Below the pieces are notes generated by a model. The model saw only the letters and a program-made list of their open reading frames with translations, was not told the DNA's origin and did not search any database. The translations under genes and the position numbers were made by a program. DNA of 64,000 nt, taken from an uncultured Flavobacteriales bacterium. GTDB taxonomy: Bacteria > Bacteroidota > Bacteroidia > Flavobacteriales_D > Parvicellaceae. The DNA lies in NCBI GenBank assembly GCA_943788115.1, contig CALSPA010000014.1, positions 62,001 through 126,000 on the forward strand, read 5' to 3'. Positions 54,988 through 64,000 of the stretch are shown here, piece by piece. How positions within the stretch are numbered: position 1 is the stretch's first letter; each line of letters begins with the position of its first letter.

Positions 54988-57900
54988 ATGTGTAACAGGT
55001 TTTTATTTTCGTTCATTTTTTCAGTTTCATTGCTGTTGTCATCTTCTTTGTATGGACAAGATCCTATTTTGATTTTTGAAGGTAGAATTACAGATGTTTC
55101 TGGAGTCAAACTTGAGGGAGTTAAAATTACTGTTAAACAAAATGGTTCAGTATACAAGTCAGAAACTACTGCTTCTAATGGTAAGTACAAACAAATAGAA
55201 TGTGATTTTGGTCACATTTATGAACTTACTTTTAGTAAGTCTGGATATGTTTCGAAATCACTTCTTCTTGACACAAAAAAAGGATATTATCCTGAGGAGG
55301 TGGAGCTCAAATCTTACATAGAATCAAGCCTTGAGTTGTTTAAAGAGCAACCAGAAACTGATTATTCGATTGTTACTGATCGTCCTGTAGGTAAGGCAAG
55401 AATTAATCCAACAGATAGTAAGCTCGATTGGGATTTCACATATGTAAATCAACGTAAAAAAGAAATAGAAAATTACATTAAATCTGTTGCATCAAAGGCA
55501 AGGCAACAAGAGGAGCTTTTTAAAAAGATGGTTAGTGAAGGTAATTCTGCTTTTTCAAAAGCTAATTATAACATTGCCATTCTAAAATACAAAGAAGCTT
55601 TAAAGGTGAAGTCTGATGAGACTGTAATTCAAAAGATAAAGGATGCTAATGCTAAAATGGCTCAACTGGAAAGTGATAAGGCTAATGATGCCCAATTTCA
55701 AGCTTTAATTCAAAAAGGAGACAATTTAGTTTTATCGGAGAAGTTTGATGAAGCTATTCAAATTTATAATCAAGCTAAGGAAGTGAAACCAGAAGATCAA
55801 CTTCCATATAAAAAAATTGATGATGCCAATCTTAAAAAGGAGAATTTAGCTAATGCTGCTATAAACAAGCAGTATCAAGCTAAAATGAATGAAGCAAAAA
55901 AATCTTTTGATCAAAAAGAATGGGAATCAGCAAAAAATATATATGCTGAAGCTTCTGCTATAAAACCAAATGAAAGAGATCCAAAAGATAGAATAATACA
56001 AATTGATGGTATTATTTCTAATGAAAAAAATGCTGAAGAAAATTATAAAAAATTAATTGCAGACGCAGATCAAGCAATTACAGCAAAAAATTATGATGTT
56101 GCAATTGTAAAATACAAATCTTCACTCCAAATAAAACCTGTTGAAACTTATCCAAAAGAACAAATTAAGAAAGCAGAGGCATTAAAAGCAGAAATTGAGA
56201 AACTTTCTTTAATAGAGAATAAGTACAAAAATAAAATTGAGTTTGCCGATAACCTTTTTGATAAGTCATCATACCAAGAAGCTAGAACAGCATATAATGA
56301 TGCTTTAAAGATTAAAGCAGATGAAGAATATCCAAAAACTAAAATTGCTTCAATTGATGCTAAATTGAAAGAAATTGAAGACGAAAAATTAAAACAAATA
56401 GAGCTAAAAAAACAGTATGACCAAATTATTGTAAAAGCTGATGATGCTTTCTATAAAGAGGAACTAGATCCTGCAAAATCATTATATGAACAAGCGTTAG
56501 GTTTATTGACTAACGAAAATTATCCCAAACAAAAAATTGAAGAGATAAATGCTAAAATATTTCAATTAAATAAAGATAAAGAATCTAGGAAAAAGCAATA
56601 TGACAATTTAATTGTCTCTGCTGATGGGTATTTTGAAAACAGTAAATGGGAAGAGTCTAAGAACTTATACAATAACGCTTTAGATATTTTTAAAGACGAA
56701 AAGTACCCTAAAGATCAATTAATAAAAATTGAACAAAATATTCTTAAATCTGCAGAAGAAAAGAAATTAAAAGATCAAAAGATTAATGAATTCAATCAAT
56801 TCATTTCTAATGGAGATGCTGAATTATCTCTAGAGAAATTTCAAGAGGCAAAAGATATTTACTTAAAAGCAAAAGATTTATTTCCAAACAACGAAACTGT
56901 AAATAAAAAACTTGCACTAGTTGAACAGAAATTATCTGCTGCAAAATCTTTGGCTGATAAACAAAGTAGTTATGATTCGTTTATTAACAATGCTGATCAA
57001 CTTAGAGATGAGAAGAAATGGGAAGAAAGTAAAAAAGAATATAATAATTCTCTCTCTGTTTTTCCTGAAAAAATTTATCCAAAGGAGCAAATTGAGCTTA
57101 TAAATTTGAGTATTGAAGAGCAGAAGAGATTAGATAAACAAAAATCATATCAAGATTTAGTTGACAATGCTGATAAACTTTTTCAAGCTAAAAATTACAA
57201 CGATGCAATTTCAAAATATGAGAGTGCAAAAAAAATATTTCCATCGGAAGCTTATCCTATCGACAAAATAAGAGAAATAAGAAGAATTATTTCTCAGAAC
57301 GAAGATTTAGAGAATCAATATAATTCAACAATTTCACAGGCAGATAACATGTTAGCTGCTAAAAAGTTAGAACAAGCATTAGAATTATATAAAAGAGCTT
57401 TAACTTTCTTTGATCGGGAATACCCAAAAGAAAAAATTGCATTCATTGAACAAGAAATAATAAATAACAATAATGAAAACCTAGCTAACGCTCAAAAAAG
57501 AAAACAATTTGATGAATTAATTGTTAAGGGTGATGCTGATTTTGAAAGCGAAGATTTTGCAAATTCTAAAACTTCATTTGAAGCTGCATTAGCTTTATAT
57601 CCAGATGAATATTATCCAAAACAAAAGATTGGATTAATAAATAAAAGATTAGCTGAAATTGAAAATGTAAATGCTAATAAAGCAAAATATAACGAGTTTA
57701 TATCCCAGGCAGATGCAGCAAGAGATGCTAAAAATTGGAATCAAGCAAAGGATATGTATGTAAAGGCTAATTCTTTTGACCCTCTACCATTATATCCTCA
57801 AGAGCAAATTGATTGGATCAATGAACAGATGAAAAAAGAAACTGATCAAGAGTTTAAGGCACAATATGAAAAGCTTATTGCTGCTGCAGATAATCAATTT

Positions 57901-60070
57901 ACAGCCAAAACATATACAAAAGCCAAAGAATTGTATGAAAGAGCTAAGAGAATGAACCCAGAAGATGGCTATCCATTACAAAGAATAAACGAAATAGATA
58001 AGTTAATTAAGGAATTAGCCGATAATAAATTATTAGAAGATAAATTAAATGCAAATGAGCAGAAATACAATAGTTTAATAACTTCTGCAGATGGTGCTAG
58101 AGATGGTCAACAGTGGGTGAGAGCTAAATCTCTTTATAAGCAAGCTTTTGAAGTTAAAAATACTGAGTCATATCCTCAACAACAAATAGATTGGATTAAT
58201 AAAAAAATGCAAGAATTAGCCTCAGAAGAAGTTGAGACACAATACAACAAAATTATAGAAGTAGCTGATAACCAATTTTCAAATGAAAATTATTTGAAAG
58301 CCATTGAATTATACAAAAGAGCAAAGGGTATGAATCCATCGGATCCTTATCCACCCGCTCAAATTTTAAAAGCTCAAGAAGCAAGAGCAACCTCACTAAA
58401 TAAGGAAAAGAAAACAAATCTATTTAACAATCATATTAAGATGGGTAATTCTGCATATGAAAGTAAAAAATATAGGATGGCATTAAGAAAGTTTGAAGAT
58501 GCCTTGAAAATTCGTCCTGAAGCTCCCTATCCAGCTGAAAAAAATTAGTGCCATTAATGAAATACTCGATAAGCAGGCCGCAAGAAAGCTATCTTCAACT
58601 GCAAATAAAGATTTACCAACAGATTTTGTTGATAATTATCAGGTTTTATACGGTGAAGAAGTGACTGGGAAATATAGTGAAAGTCAGATAGATCAGCTCA
58701 TTCATAAAAATAGAGTTGATGATGATGACTACCTACAGGTTAAAATGGCAAAAGAGAAGGATGAGTTAATTGATTTGCAAACTCAGGTTATTGATGCTCA
58801 AAGAGTTGAAGGAGATAAAAGATATTCAGAGCTTAATGTAATGGATGATCAAAGGTTGAACAGTCAGATAGATAATGATGACGTAAGACAAGGTAATATT
58901 CCTCAGGTAGATCATTTTAAAGAAATGGAATCCATTTCCTTGCAACAAAGCAATAATTATGGCAAAAAATCTTCTTATGATAATAGCGTATTAACTGAGC
59001 AAATTGTATCTGAAAAATCTTTAGATGCTCAACAGTCTGATATTCCTAGACAAGAAAATGTTCCAAAGACAGAATTTTATAAAGATGGAATTTATACTAC
59101 TGATGAGATAATGTCTCAAGTAAGAAAGGAACACACATACGATAATAATTATTCTATGGATGTTTTAATTTCTGATAGAAATTTAAATGAGATTGAAAAC
59201 GATAAAAACAGACAAAGTAAAGTTCCTCAAGTAGATGTTTATAAAGATGAAAGGTCATTGTCTAATGAGCTTAAAACAGATCATTTTAAAGTAGTAACCT
59301 ATTCAAATTATGACAATAAGGAAGCGTTGAATGAACGTATTTCTACAATGTCCTCAGAAGCAGATGAAAATCGACAACAAATTGTACCTAAAGTAGATTC
59401 TTACAAAGATGAAGTTTCTAATGAAATGTCAACCATTGAATCCAATAGACAAAATGTTACTTACAGTAATTTTGAAAGTAAAGAGAGTTTGGATGATCGA
59501 ATTTCTAATTTTGCTCAAAATGCAGATGTTCAACGTCAAGAATTAATTCCTGAATTGGACAGATATCTAGATAAAGAATCAGATGTTCAGTCAGTTTGGT
59601 CTGAGGTTAGTTCAGATAAATCTTATAACCAGTATACAGCAAAAGAATCCATGGACAATGAGCGATATGCAGAGCAAATGGAAAAAGATATTTCTAGAGA
59701 AATGAAATCTTCAGAGCTTGAAGCCATTCAAGATTTGAACTCAGAGAGACAAAAAGAAATTGCTGATAGAGATTTAATTAAAGATTATCAAATTAGTAGT
59801 GATCTTGATAAATTTAAAGCTTTTGATCCAAAAGCTGAATCTGAAAAATACAAACAGCAATTAGCCCTTGAATATCCCGAAGGAATAACTGAAAAAATGT
59901 ACCAAAGGAAAAATTCTAGAGGCGATGTTATTGAAGTTACTATAATTCGTGTTGTAATTAGAGGTAATCAAGGAGATGAGTACAAGAAGGTTACATCAAA
60001 GTGGGGTTCATATTACTTTAAAAATAATCTTGTGATTTCTGAATACATATGGGATTCTGAATCCAATTAA
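54988..60070 (+). CDS. giant exported TPR-like repeat protein, interrupted by a frameshift
   Basis: Frames 54988-58548 and 58661-60070 are one gene. The bridge KISAINEILDKQAARKLSS is present in the other frame, and the break is an A7 run at about 58537-58543. The joined protein is about 1,694 residues. Signal peptide about 1-24; carboxypeptidase-regulatory-like domain about 27-108; then about 17 tandem units of roughly 60 residues (pattern Y..LI..AD..F....W..AK.LY..AL...P.E.YPK..I..I). A tail follows with five units containing RQ..VPxVDxYKDE and a C-terminal domain (EYPEGITEKMYQRKNSRGD... EYKKVTSKWGSYYFKN) common in Bacteroidota. Probably a periplasmic scaffold; function unknown. Confidence 0.75.
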
Positions 60071-60077
60071 TTTTCAA

Positions 60078-60860
60078 ATGCAATTTACCGATCAGTTAGG
60101 TAGAAAAGTTTTTTTAGCAAAAGTACCTAAGAGAATTATTTCATTGGTTCCTTCTCAAACTGAATTACTCTATGATTTGGGTTTAGCAGATAGAGTTGTT
60201 GGTCTTACTAAATTTTGTATTCATCCCAATAGTTGGTTTGTGTCCAAACACAGAGTGGGGGGGACTAAAAATTTGAATTTTGAAGTCATCAAAAGATTGA
60301 ACCCAGATTTAATTATTGCAAATAAGGAAGAAAACAATCAAAATGAAATAGAAAGGTTAATGCGTGATTATCCTGTTTGGATAAGTGATATTGGAATATT
60401 AGATGATGCGCTTAAGATGATTTTATCGGTTGGTGAGTTAACCCAATCTTCAGAAAAGGCTTCATCTATTGTGAAAAATGTTGAAGCTGAATTTTCTTCT
60501 TTAAGACCAATTATTAACAAGTCTGTGGCATACATTATATGGAAAAATCCAATAATGTCTGTAAATAAAACACGATTTATTCATGATATGCTTCAAAGGG
60601 TTGGTTTTACTAATGTTTTTGCTAATAATGATGTCAATTATCCAATTATAACAGCTAAAGATTTACAGTTAAAAAACCCTGATGTTATTTTGTTATCATC
60701 TGAGCCTTTTCCATTTAAAGACAAGCACATAGCTTATTTTAAAGAAATATGCCCTAAAGCTCAGGTAGAATTAGTTGATGGTGAGTTTTTTAGCTGGTAC
60801 GGATCAAGATTAATTAGTTCTGTTAATTATTTCAAGAAGTTTGTTGAAAAAACACTTTAA
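60078..60860 (+). CDS. BtuF-like helical-backbone metal/cobalamin-binding protein
   Basis: 260 residues with the two-lobed TroA/BtuF pattern: PKRIISLVPSQTELLYDLGLADRVVGLTKFC, LNPDLIIANKEENNQ, a long linking helix, then YPIITAKDLQLKNPDVILLSSEPFPF. There is no signal peptide, so it may be cytosolic or the true start may differ. Such stand-alone proteins are often annotated as cobalamin-binding. It starts 8 nt after the giant repeat gene. Confidence 0.8.
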   Translation: MQFTDQLGRKVFLAKVPKRIISLVPSQTELLYDLGLADRVVGLTKFCIHPNSWFVSKHRVGGTKNLNFEVIKRLNPDLIIANKEENNQNEIERLMRDYPVWISDIGILDDALKMILSVGELTQSSEKASSIVKNVEAEFSSLRPIINKSVAYIIWKNPIMSVNKTRFIHDMLQRVGFTNVFANNDVNYPIITAKDLQLKNPDVILLSSEPFPFKDKHIAYFKEICPKAQVELVDGEFFSWYGSRLISSVNYFKKFVEKTL

Positions 60861-60948
60861 TTTCCACATTATATTTAGTTGCTTTCTAGTAGAATAACAG
60901 TGTCTTTGTAAAATAAAATATAGTTTAGCTTTATTATTTACATAACTA

Positions 60949-60956
60949 TATATTTG
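60949..60956 (+). promoter_or_regulatory. -7 box TATATTTG upstream of the C5-epimerase-like gene
   Basis: A perfect match to TAnnTTTG, 26 nt before the ATG at 60983. A partial -33 element (TTTAG) lies about 20 nt upstream at 60924-60928. Confidence 0.45.
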
Positions 60957-60982
60957 TCAATAAAATTTCACTTTTAGTTTTT

Positions 60983-62608
60983 ATGAACGCTTTTATGAAA
61001 TACCTCCTTTTTTTACTGTTATTATTTACTCAATTTCAATTTAAATCTCAAACCCTGAAATATTATTCATCTCTTTTAGATAGAACCGATATTTCTGGTT
61101 TTGAAAGTACTAGAAGTTTTGATAAAAATGGTGTAATCTTATCTAAGAAAAAATATCATCCTTTATCTGTTGCAGTATACGGTGTATTATCCTATTATAA
61201 TTTTAAAGAATCAAATGACAGTTCTTATTATTTTAAAAGTATTGATCAGGTTAAATATTTTAAAGATTCCACAAAAGTAAATCTACTTTTTGACGGTAAA
61301 GGGATAGGTCTTCCATATAAAGTTAATTTTTGGGATTTAAAAGCTCCTTGGTATTCAGGTATGACTCAAGGTTACGCAATAAGCTATCTCTTAAGATATT
61401 ATGAATTAACTAAAGATGAAATTGTTGTCCCTATAATTCAAAAAATTGCTTATACGTTAATTCAAAAGCAAGAATTAGGAGGCACAATCTCGAAAACAAA
61501 AGAAGGTTACACTTGGATTGAAGAATACCCAAATTCAAAAAAATCTCCTCAGGTAATTAATGGATACATTAATGGGTTAATAGGTTTGAAAGAATATGTA
61601 GATTTCTTTCCTAATGATACCCTAGCCGTTCGGATTTTCAATGAAACCTATCATGGCGCAATCAATAGCTTAGAATATTTTGATTCTCCAACTTGGAGCT
61701 ATTACAATAGAGCGAAAAAGAGTCTTTCAAATAAATACTTAAGGTATCAAATCTATGAGATGAAACATTTATATGAAATTTTCAATGATGAAATTTTTGA
61801 CAATCAAATGAGAATTTGGAGTGTTTTGTCAAATAATAAGTTTATTAAATCTAAGCCGAAACATTTGAAATATCCATATCATAATATTTCATTACCGACC
61901 AAAAAACTAGCAAATGATAGATATGGCACTGAGTTAAATGAGAAAACTTTAATTATTAAACCTGATACTCTAAAGTTCAATGAATCTTATTCATCATCTA
62001 AAAAGTTTAAGAAAAGTTTGAAAAACACAAGGGCCAGTAAATTTAGAAAGAGTCCTAAGTTTACTTTTTTATCTTTCTTAGAAAACGAATCGATTTTATC
62101 GAACTATGTTGATATCACTCATGCTAAAATAAATGACAAAATAAATATTCAGGTCTTTCAGGTTAATGAAAAAATGAAGCTAAAACCAATAGATTTCTCT
62201 TCTTATGTTATTGATGGTAAAGTTTCATTGTCATTTATAAAATCTGATATAAGGAATTTAGTTTTTCGAATTGAGCAGTTTAAGGCTGTAGATTCTTTAC
62301 AATTCCAACTAAATTTTCATAATTCAAACATTGTTAAATCACCCTTTTTTAACTTTTATAAATCTAAAAAAATGCAATTGTCTAAGGGGCAATTATATTC
62401 TGTTGATTTAGGTGTTTATAATACAGATAAGGTTAAAATTTTTTTCAAGGGTGGAGCTTCAGAAGCTGAGTTTAGAAAAAGTAAATGGAAAGCGAAAAAT
62501 TACGTTTCAGATAGCTTTGTTCCAGATTTTGATGGTTTGTATCAGTTTATGATTGTGTTTGATTATCAATCTCCTTTGTCAATGATAGGGGAGTTTAAAT
62601 TAGAATAA
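60983..62608 (+). CDS. exported D-glucuronyl C5-epimerase-like protein
   Basis: 541 residues. Signal peptide about 1-22. Residues about 100-285 (APWYSGMTQGYAISYLLRYYELT, VINGYINGLIGLKEYVDFF, PTWSYYNRAKKSLSNKYLRYQIYEMKHLYEIF) match the alpha/alpha-barrel domain of heparosan-type glucuronyl C5-epimerases, including the Tyr-rich active-site region. The C-terminal part (about 300-541) is basic and strand-rich, of unknown role. Substrate could be a surface polysaccharide; no other polysaccharide genes are adjacent. Confidence 0.65.
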   Translation: MNAFMKYLLFLLLLFTQFQFKSQTLKYYSSLLDRTDISGFESTRSFDKNGVILSKKKYHPLSVAVYGVLSYYNFKESNDSSYYFKSIDQVKYFKDSTKVNLLFDGKGIGLPYKVNFWDLKAPWYSGMTQGYAISYLLRYYELTKDEIVVPIIQKIAYTLIQKQELGGTISKTKEGYTWIEEYPNSKKSPQVINGYINGLIGLKEYVDFFPNDTLAVRIFNETYHGAINSLEYFDSPTWSYYNRAKKSLSNKYLRYQIYEMKHLYEIFNDEIFDNQMRIWSVLSNNKFIKSKPKHLKYPYHNISLPTKKLANDRYGTELNEKTLIIKPDTLKFNESYSSSKKFKKSLKNTRASKFRKSPKFTFLSFLENESILSNYVDITHAKINDKINIQVFQVNEKMKLKPIDFSSYVIDGKVSLSFIKSDIRNLVFRIEQFKAVDSLQFQLNFHNSNIVKSPFFNFYKSKKMQLSKGQLYSVDLGVYNTDKVKIFFKGGASEAEFRKSKWKAKNYVSDSFVPDFDGLYQFMIVFDYQSPLSMIGEFKLE

Positions 62609-62610
62609 AA

Positions 62611-64000
62611 TCAATTTACTTTAATAAACTTTTTTGTAAACAAAATATTCTTATTCTCTGTAACTCGAATAATATATAAACCTTTTTCTAGAAAGAAACT
62701 GTTAAAAGACAACCTGTTTTCTCCTTTATTAGCTTGGTCGTTAAAAAGTGTTTTCACTAATTTTCCTTGAGCATCAAAAAGAGAAATAACAATCATAGAT
62801 GTTTCTTCTAAAGAAAAATCGTAAACGATCCATTCTATAGCTGGATTTGGAAAAAGTGTTCCATTATTAAATGGAGGGTCAAATGTTACAACAGGGTCTG
62901 GATTTCTGCATGTGTCAGAAACTGCAACACTACTTATCCAGCTTGCATTAGAAGATGTTTTACCATACATTCCAGACATCCAGACTTTGCAAGGTTCATT
63001 GTATCTGCGTTGTATTCCAAAATAATCACCCCATCTATCTAGCTGTCCGCTAACAAAAGAATTTATTGGAGCTTCACCATGCTTTAGAATTGTTCTAAGA
63101 GAATAATTAGTAGAATTATCCATGTAGTAGCAAGCGACACCGTTGGTGTCAATAGGTGAGGTGTAATTGAATCCAATTACACATTCTTTTTCATTTGGGT
63201 TAATAGCTGTAGAGGCAATGTTAGGATATCCATAATCTATTATAGAATCAGAAATTATTCTGCCATTTATTTCAGGTACTGTTGAATAGTTTTCAATAAT
63301 TCCATGATAGATACCAGCAGTTCCATAGGTGGTATCCATAGAGTTATGCACATATTGTATCCAGTTTTCATCAATAATGGCACCTAAAACTCTTGAATCA
63401 TTGGTAGATAATTCTTTATTAATAGACTGTCTTCCATTAGGGCTCAAGAAATAATGATCTTCAACAGATAATCTAGTTATATTTAAATTGGCCAATCCAC
63501 TATTTAACGTATTGGTAATTTCGATTAAGTATACAGTGTCGCTTTCTGCAGAAAAGTTTTTATTACTAATAAGGTATTGGTTGGGACCTGATAGTTCTCT
63601 AGCTCCTCTGGCTGGATGAAGGTTTCTTAGGGAAATTGAATCATCTTTTATGTCGCTCCAAACTTGCATGTCTAACTCACTTTCACCATTGTAGCCATCG
63701 AGTTTGTCAATTTGCCAAATTAGAGATTGCTGAAAGCCTAATTGCCAGCTTACACCGTTAGCAAGTAAGTTTCCAGTAATAAATAATTCATCTTGTGATA
63801 AAGCAATTGCTGGGTAGTCTGTCCAATGCTCTGTGTCAAGAGGGTTTCCACTAAGTAAATATACATTCCAAGGGTCTGAAGGGTTATTAGATGATGAAAA
63901 AGCGACACAAATGTTACTGTTTTGCCAAGCCGTACCAATTAAAAATGTAATTATAAAACGATCTTCAGCTGGATCATAAATGAATTTAGGATCGTATTTA
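62611..64000 (-). CDS. secreted T9SS-tailed protein, 5' end beyond the window
   Basis: The minus-strand frame is open from the stop at 62611 to the window edge (463 codons visible), with no start inside. The readable part is strand-rich with repeated phrases (NICVAFSSSNNPSDPWNVYLL, DYPAIALSQDELFITGN), like a beta-propeller of sialidase/glycosyl-hydrolase-BNR type. A T9SS sorting domain begins NGTLFPNPAIEWIVYDFSL and ends KGLYIIRVTENKNILFTKKFIKV. Surface or secreted location inferred; catalytic function not visible. Confidence 0.75.
   Translation of the reverse strand, partial: KYDPKFIYDPAEDRFIITFLIGTAWQNSNICVAFSSSNNPSDPWNVYLLSGNPLDTEHWTDYPAIALSQDELFITGNLLANGVSWQLGFQQSLIWQIDKLDGYNGESELDMQVWSDIKDDSISLRNLHPARGARELSGPNQYLISNKNFSAESDTVYLIEITNTLNSGLANLNITRLSVEDHYFLSPNGRQSINKELSTNDSRVLGAIIDENWIQYVHNSMDTTYGTAGIYHGIIENYSTVPEINGRIISDSIIDYGYPNIASTAINPNEKECVIGFNYTSPIDTNGVACYYMDNSTNYSLRTILKHGEAPINSFVSGQLDRWGDYFGIQRRYNEPCKVWMSGMYGKTSSNASWISSVAVSDTCRNPDPVVTFDPPFNNGTLFPNPAIEWIVYDFSLEETSMIVISLFDAQGKLVKTLFNDQANKGENRLSFNSFFLEKGLYIIRVTENKNILFTKKFIKVN

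Noticed and set aside
54957-55190. 77-codon minus-strand frame
   Set aside because: Antisense to the start of the giant repeat protein; no start context or family match.

Overview
The window is strongly AT-rich DNA from a Bacteroidota, most likely a flavobacterial-type bacterium. Evidence for this: several large secreted proteins end in type IX secretion (T9SS) sorting tails; there is a gingipain-like C25 peptidase, a CotH-kinase protein, a SiaC-type DUF1987 protein and a ResB/CcsA cytochrome c biogenesis fusion; there are no obvious Shine-Dalgarno sequences; and good promoter candidates have the -7 box TAnnTTTG. Genes are tightly packed: convergent pairs end 2-10 nt apart (3373/3378, 18584/18587, 38675/38685, 46233/46236, 62608/62611).

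Layout. 1-4.9 kb: partial FkbM-like methyltransferase, scramblase-like and S4 proteins, two exported proteins, a membrane glycosyltransferase. 5.0-16.8 kb: an integron-like gene-cassette array, the most interesting part of the window. A XerC/D-like tyrosine recombinase (15933-16766, minus) is followed immediately by an attI-like hairpin and then about 15 small co-oriented cassettes. The cassettes are separated by about 14 folded attC-like sites (mostly 45-75 bp), with ends AAC...GTT on the coding strand and AT-rich stems. In most cassettes the first 7-10 bases after the upstream site are the reverse complement of the first box of the cassette's own downstream site. That is the expected signature of cassettes that excise as circles and re-insert. 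Cargo includes exported lipoproteins, a YiiX-type cysteine peptidase, a broken thiol-disulfide lipoprotein, an ABM-like protein, a DinB-like protein, the rRNA methylase RlmF, an SRPBCC protein, unknowns, an ORF-less cassette and two cassettes reduced to their first codons. Sites decay with distance from the recombinase.

16.9-23.7 kb: small conserved genes (DUF4870, aroQ, SiaC, maf, UbiA prenyltransferase, KdsC-like phosphatase, DUF2520, YggS, lipase). 23.9-34.2 kb: cytochrome c biogenesis, a cluster of interacting-looking lipoproteins, CopA and TsaD. 34.2-50.4 kb: TamB, RecQ, IlvE, SixA, thiolase, tRNA-Ser(GCU), peroxiredoxin, VOC protein, CotH-kinase protein, NUDIX, RF3. 50.5-64 kb: C25 peptidase, HMG-CoA lyase, small membrane proteins, a giant TPR-like repeat protein, a BtuF-like protein, a putative glucuronyl C5-epimerase and a partial T9SS protein.

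A second window-wide theme is single-base frameshifts, many at A/T homopolymers. They split at least ten genes, including housekeeping ones (recQ, sixA, ccs, rlmF). Sequencing or assembly error is a serious explanation, so these genes are given below as joined loci.
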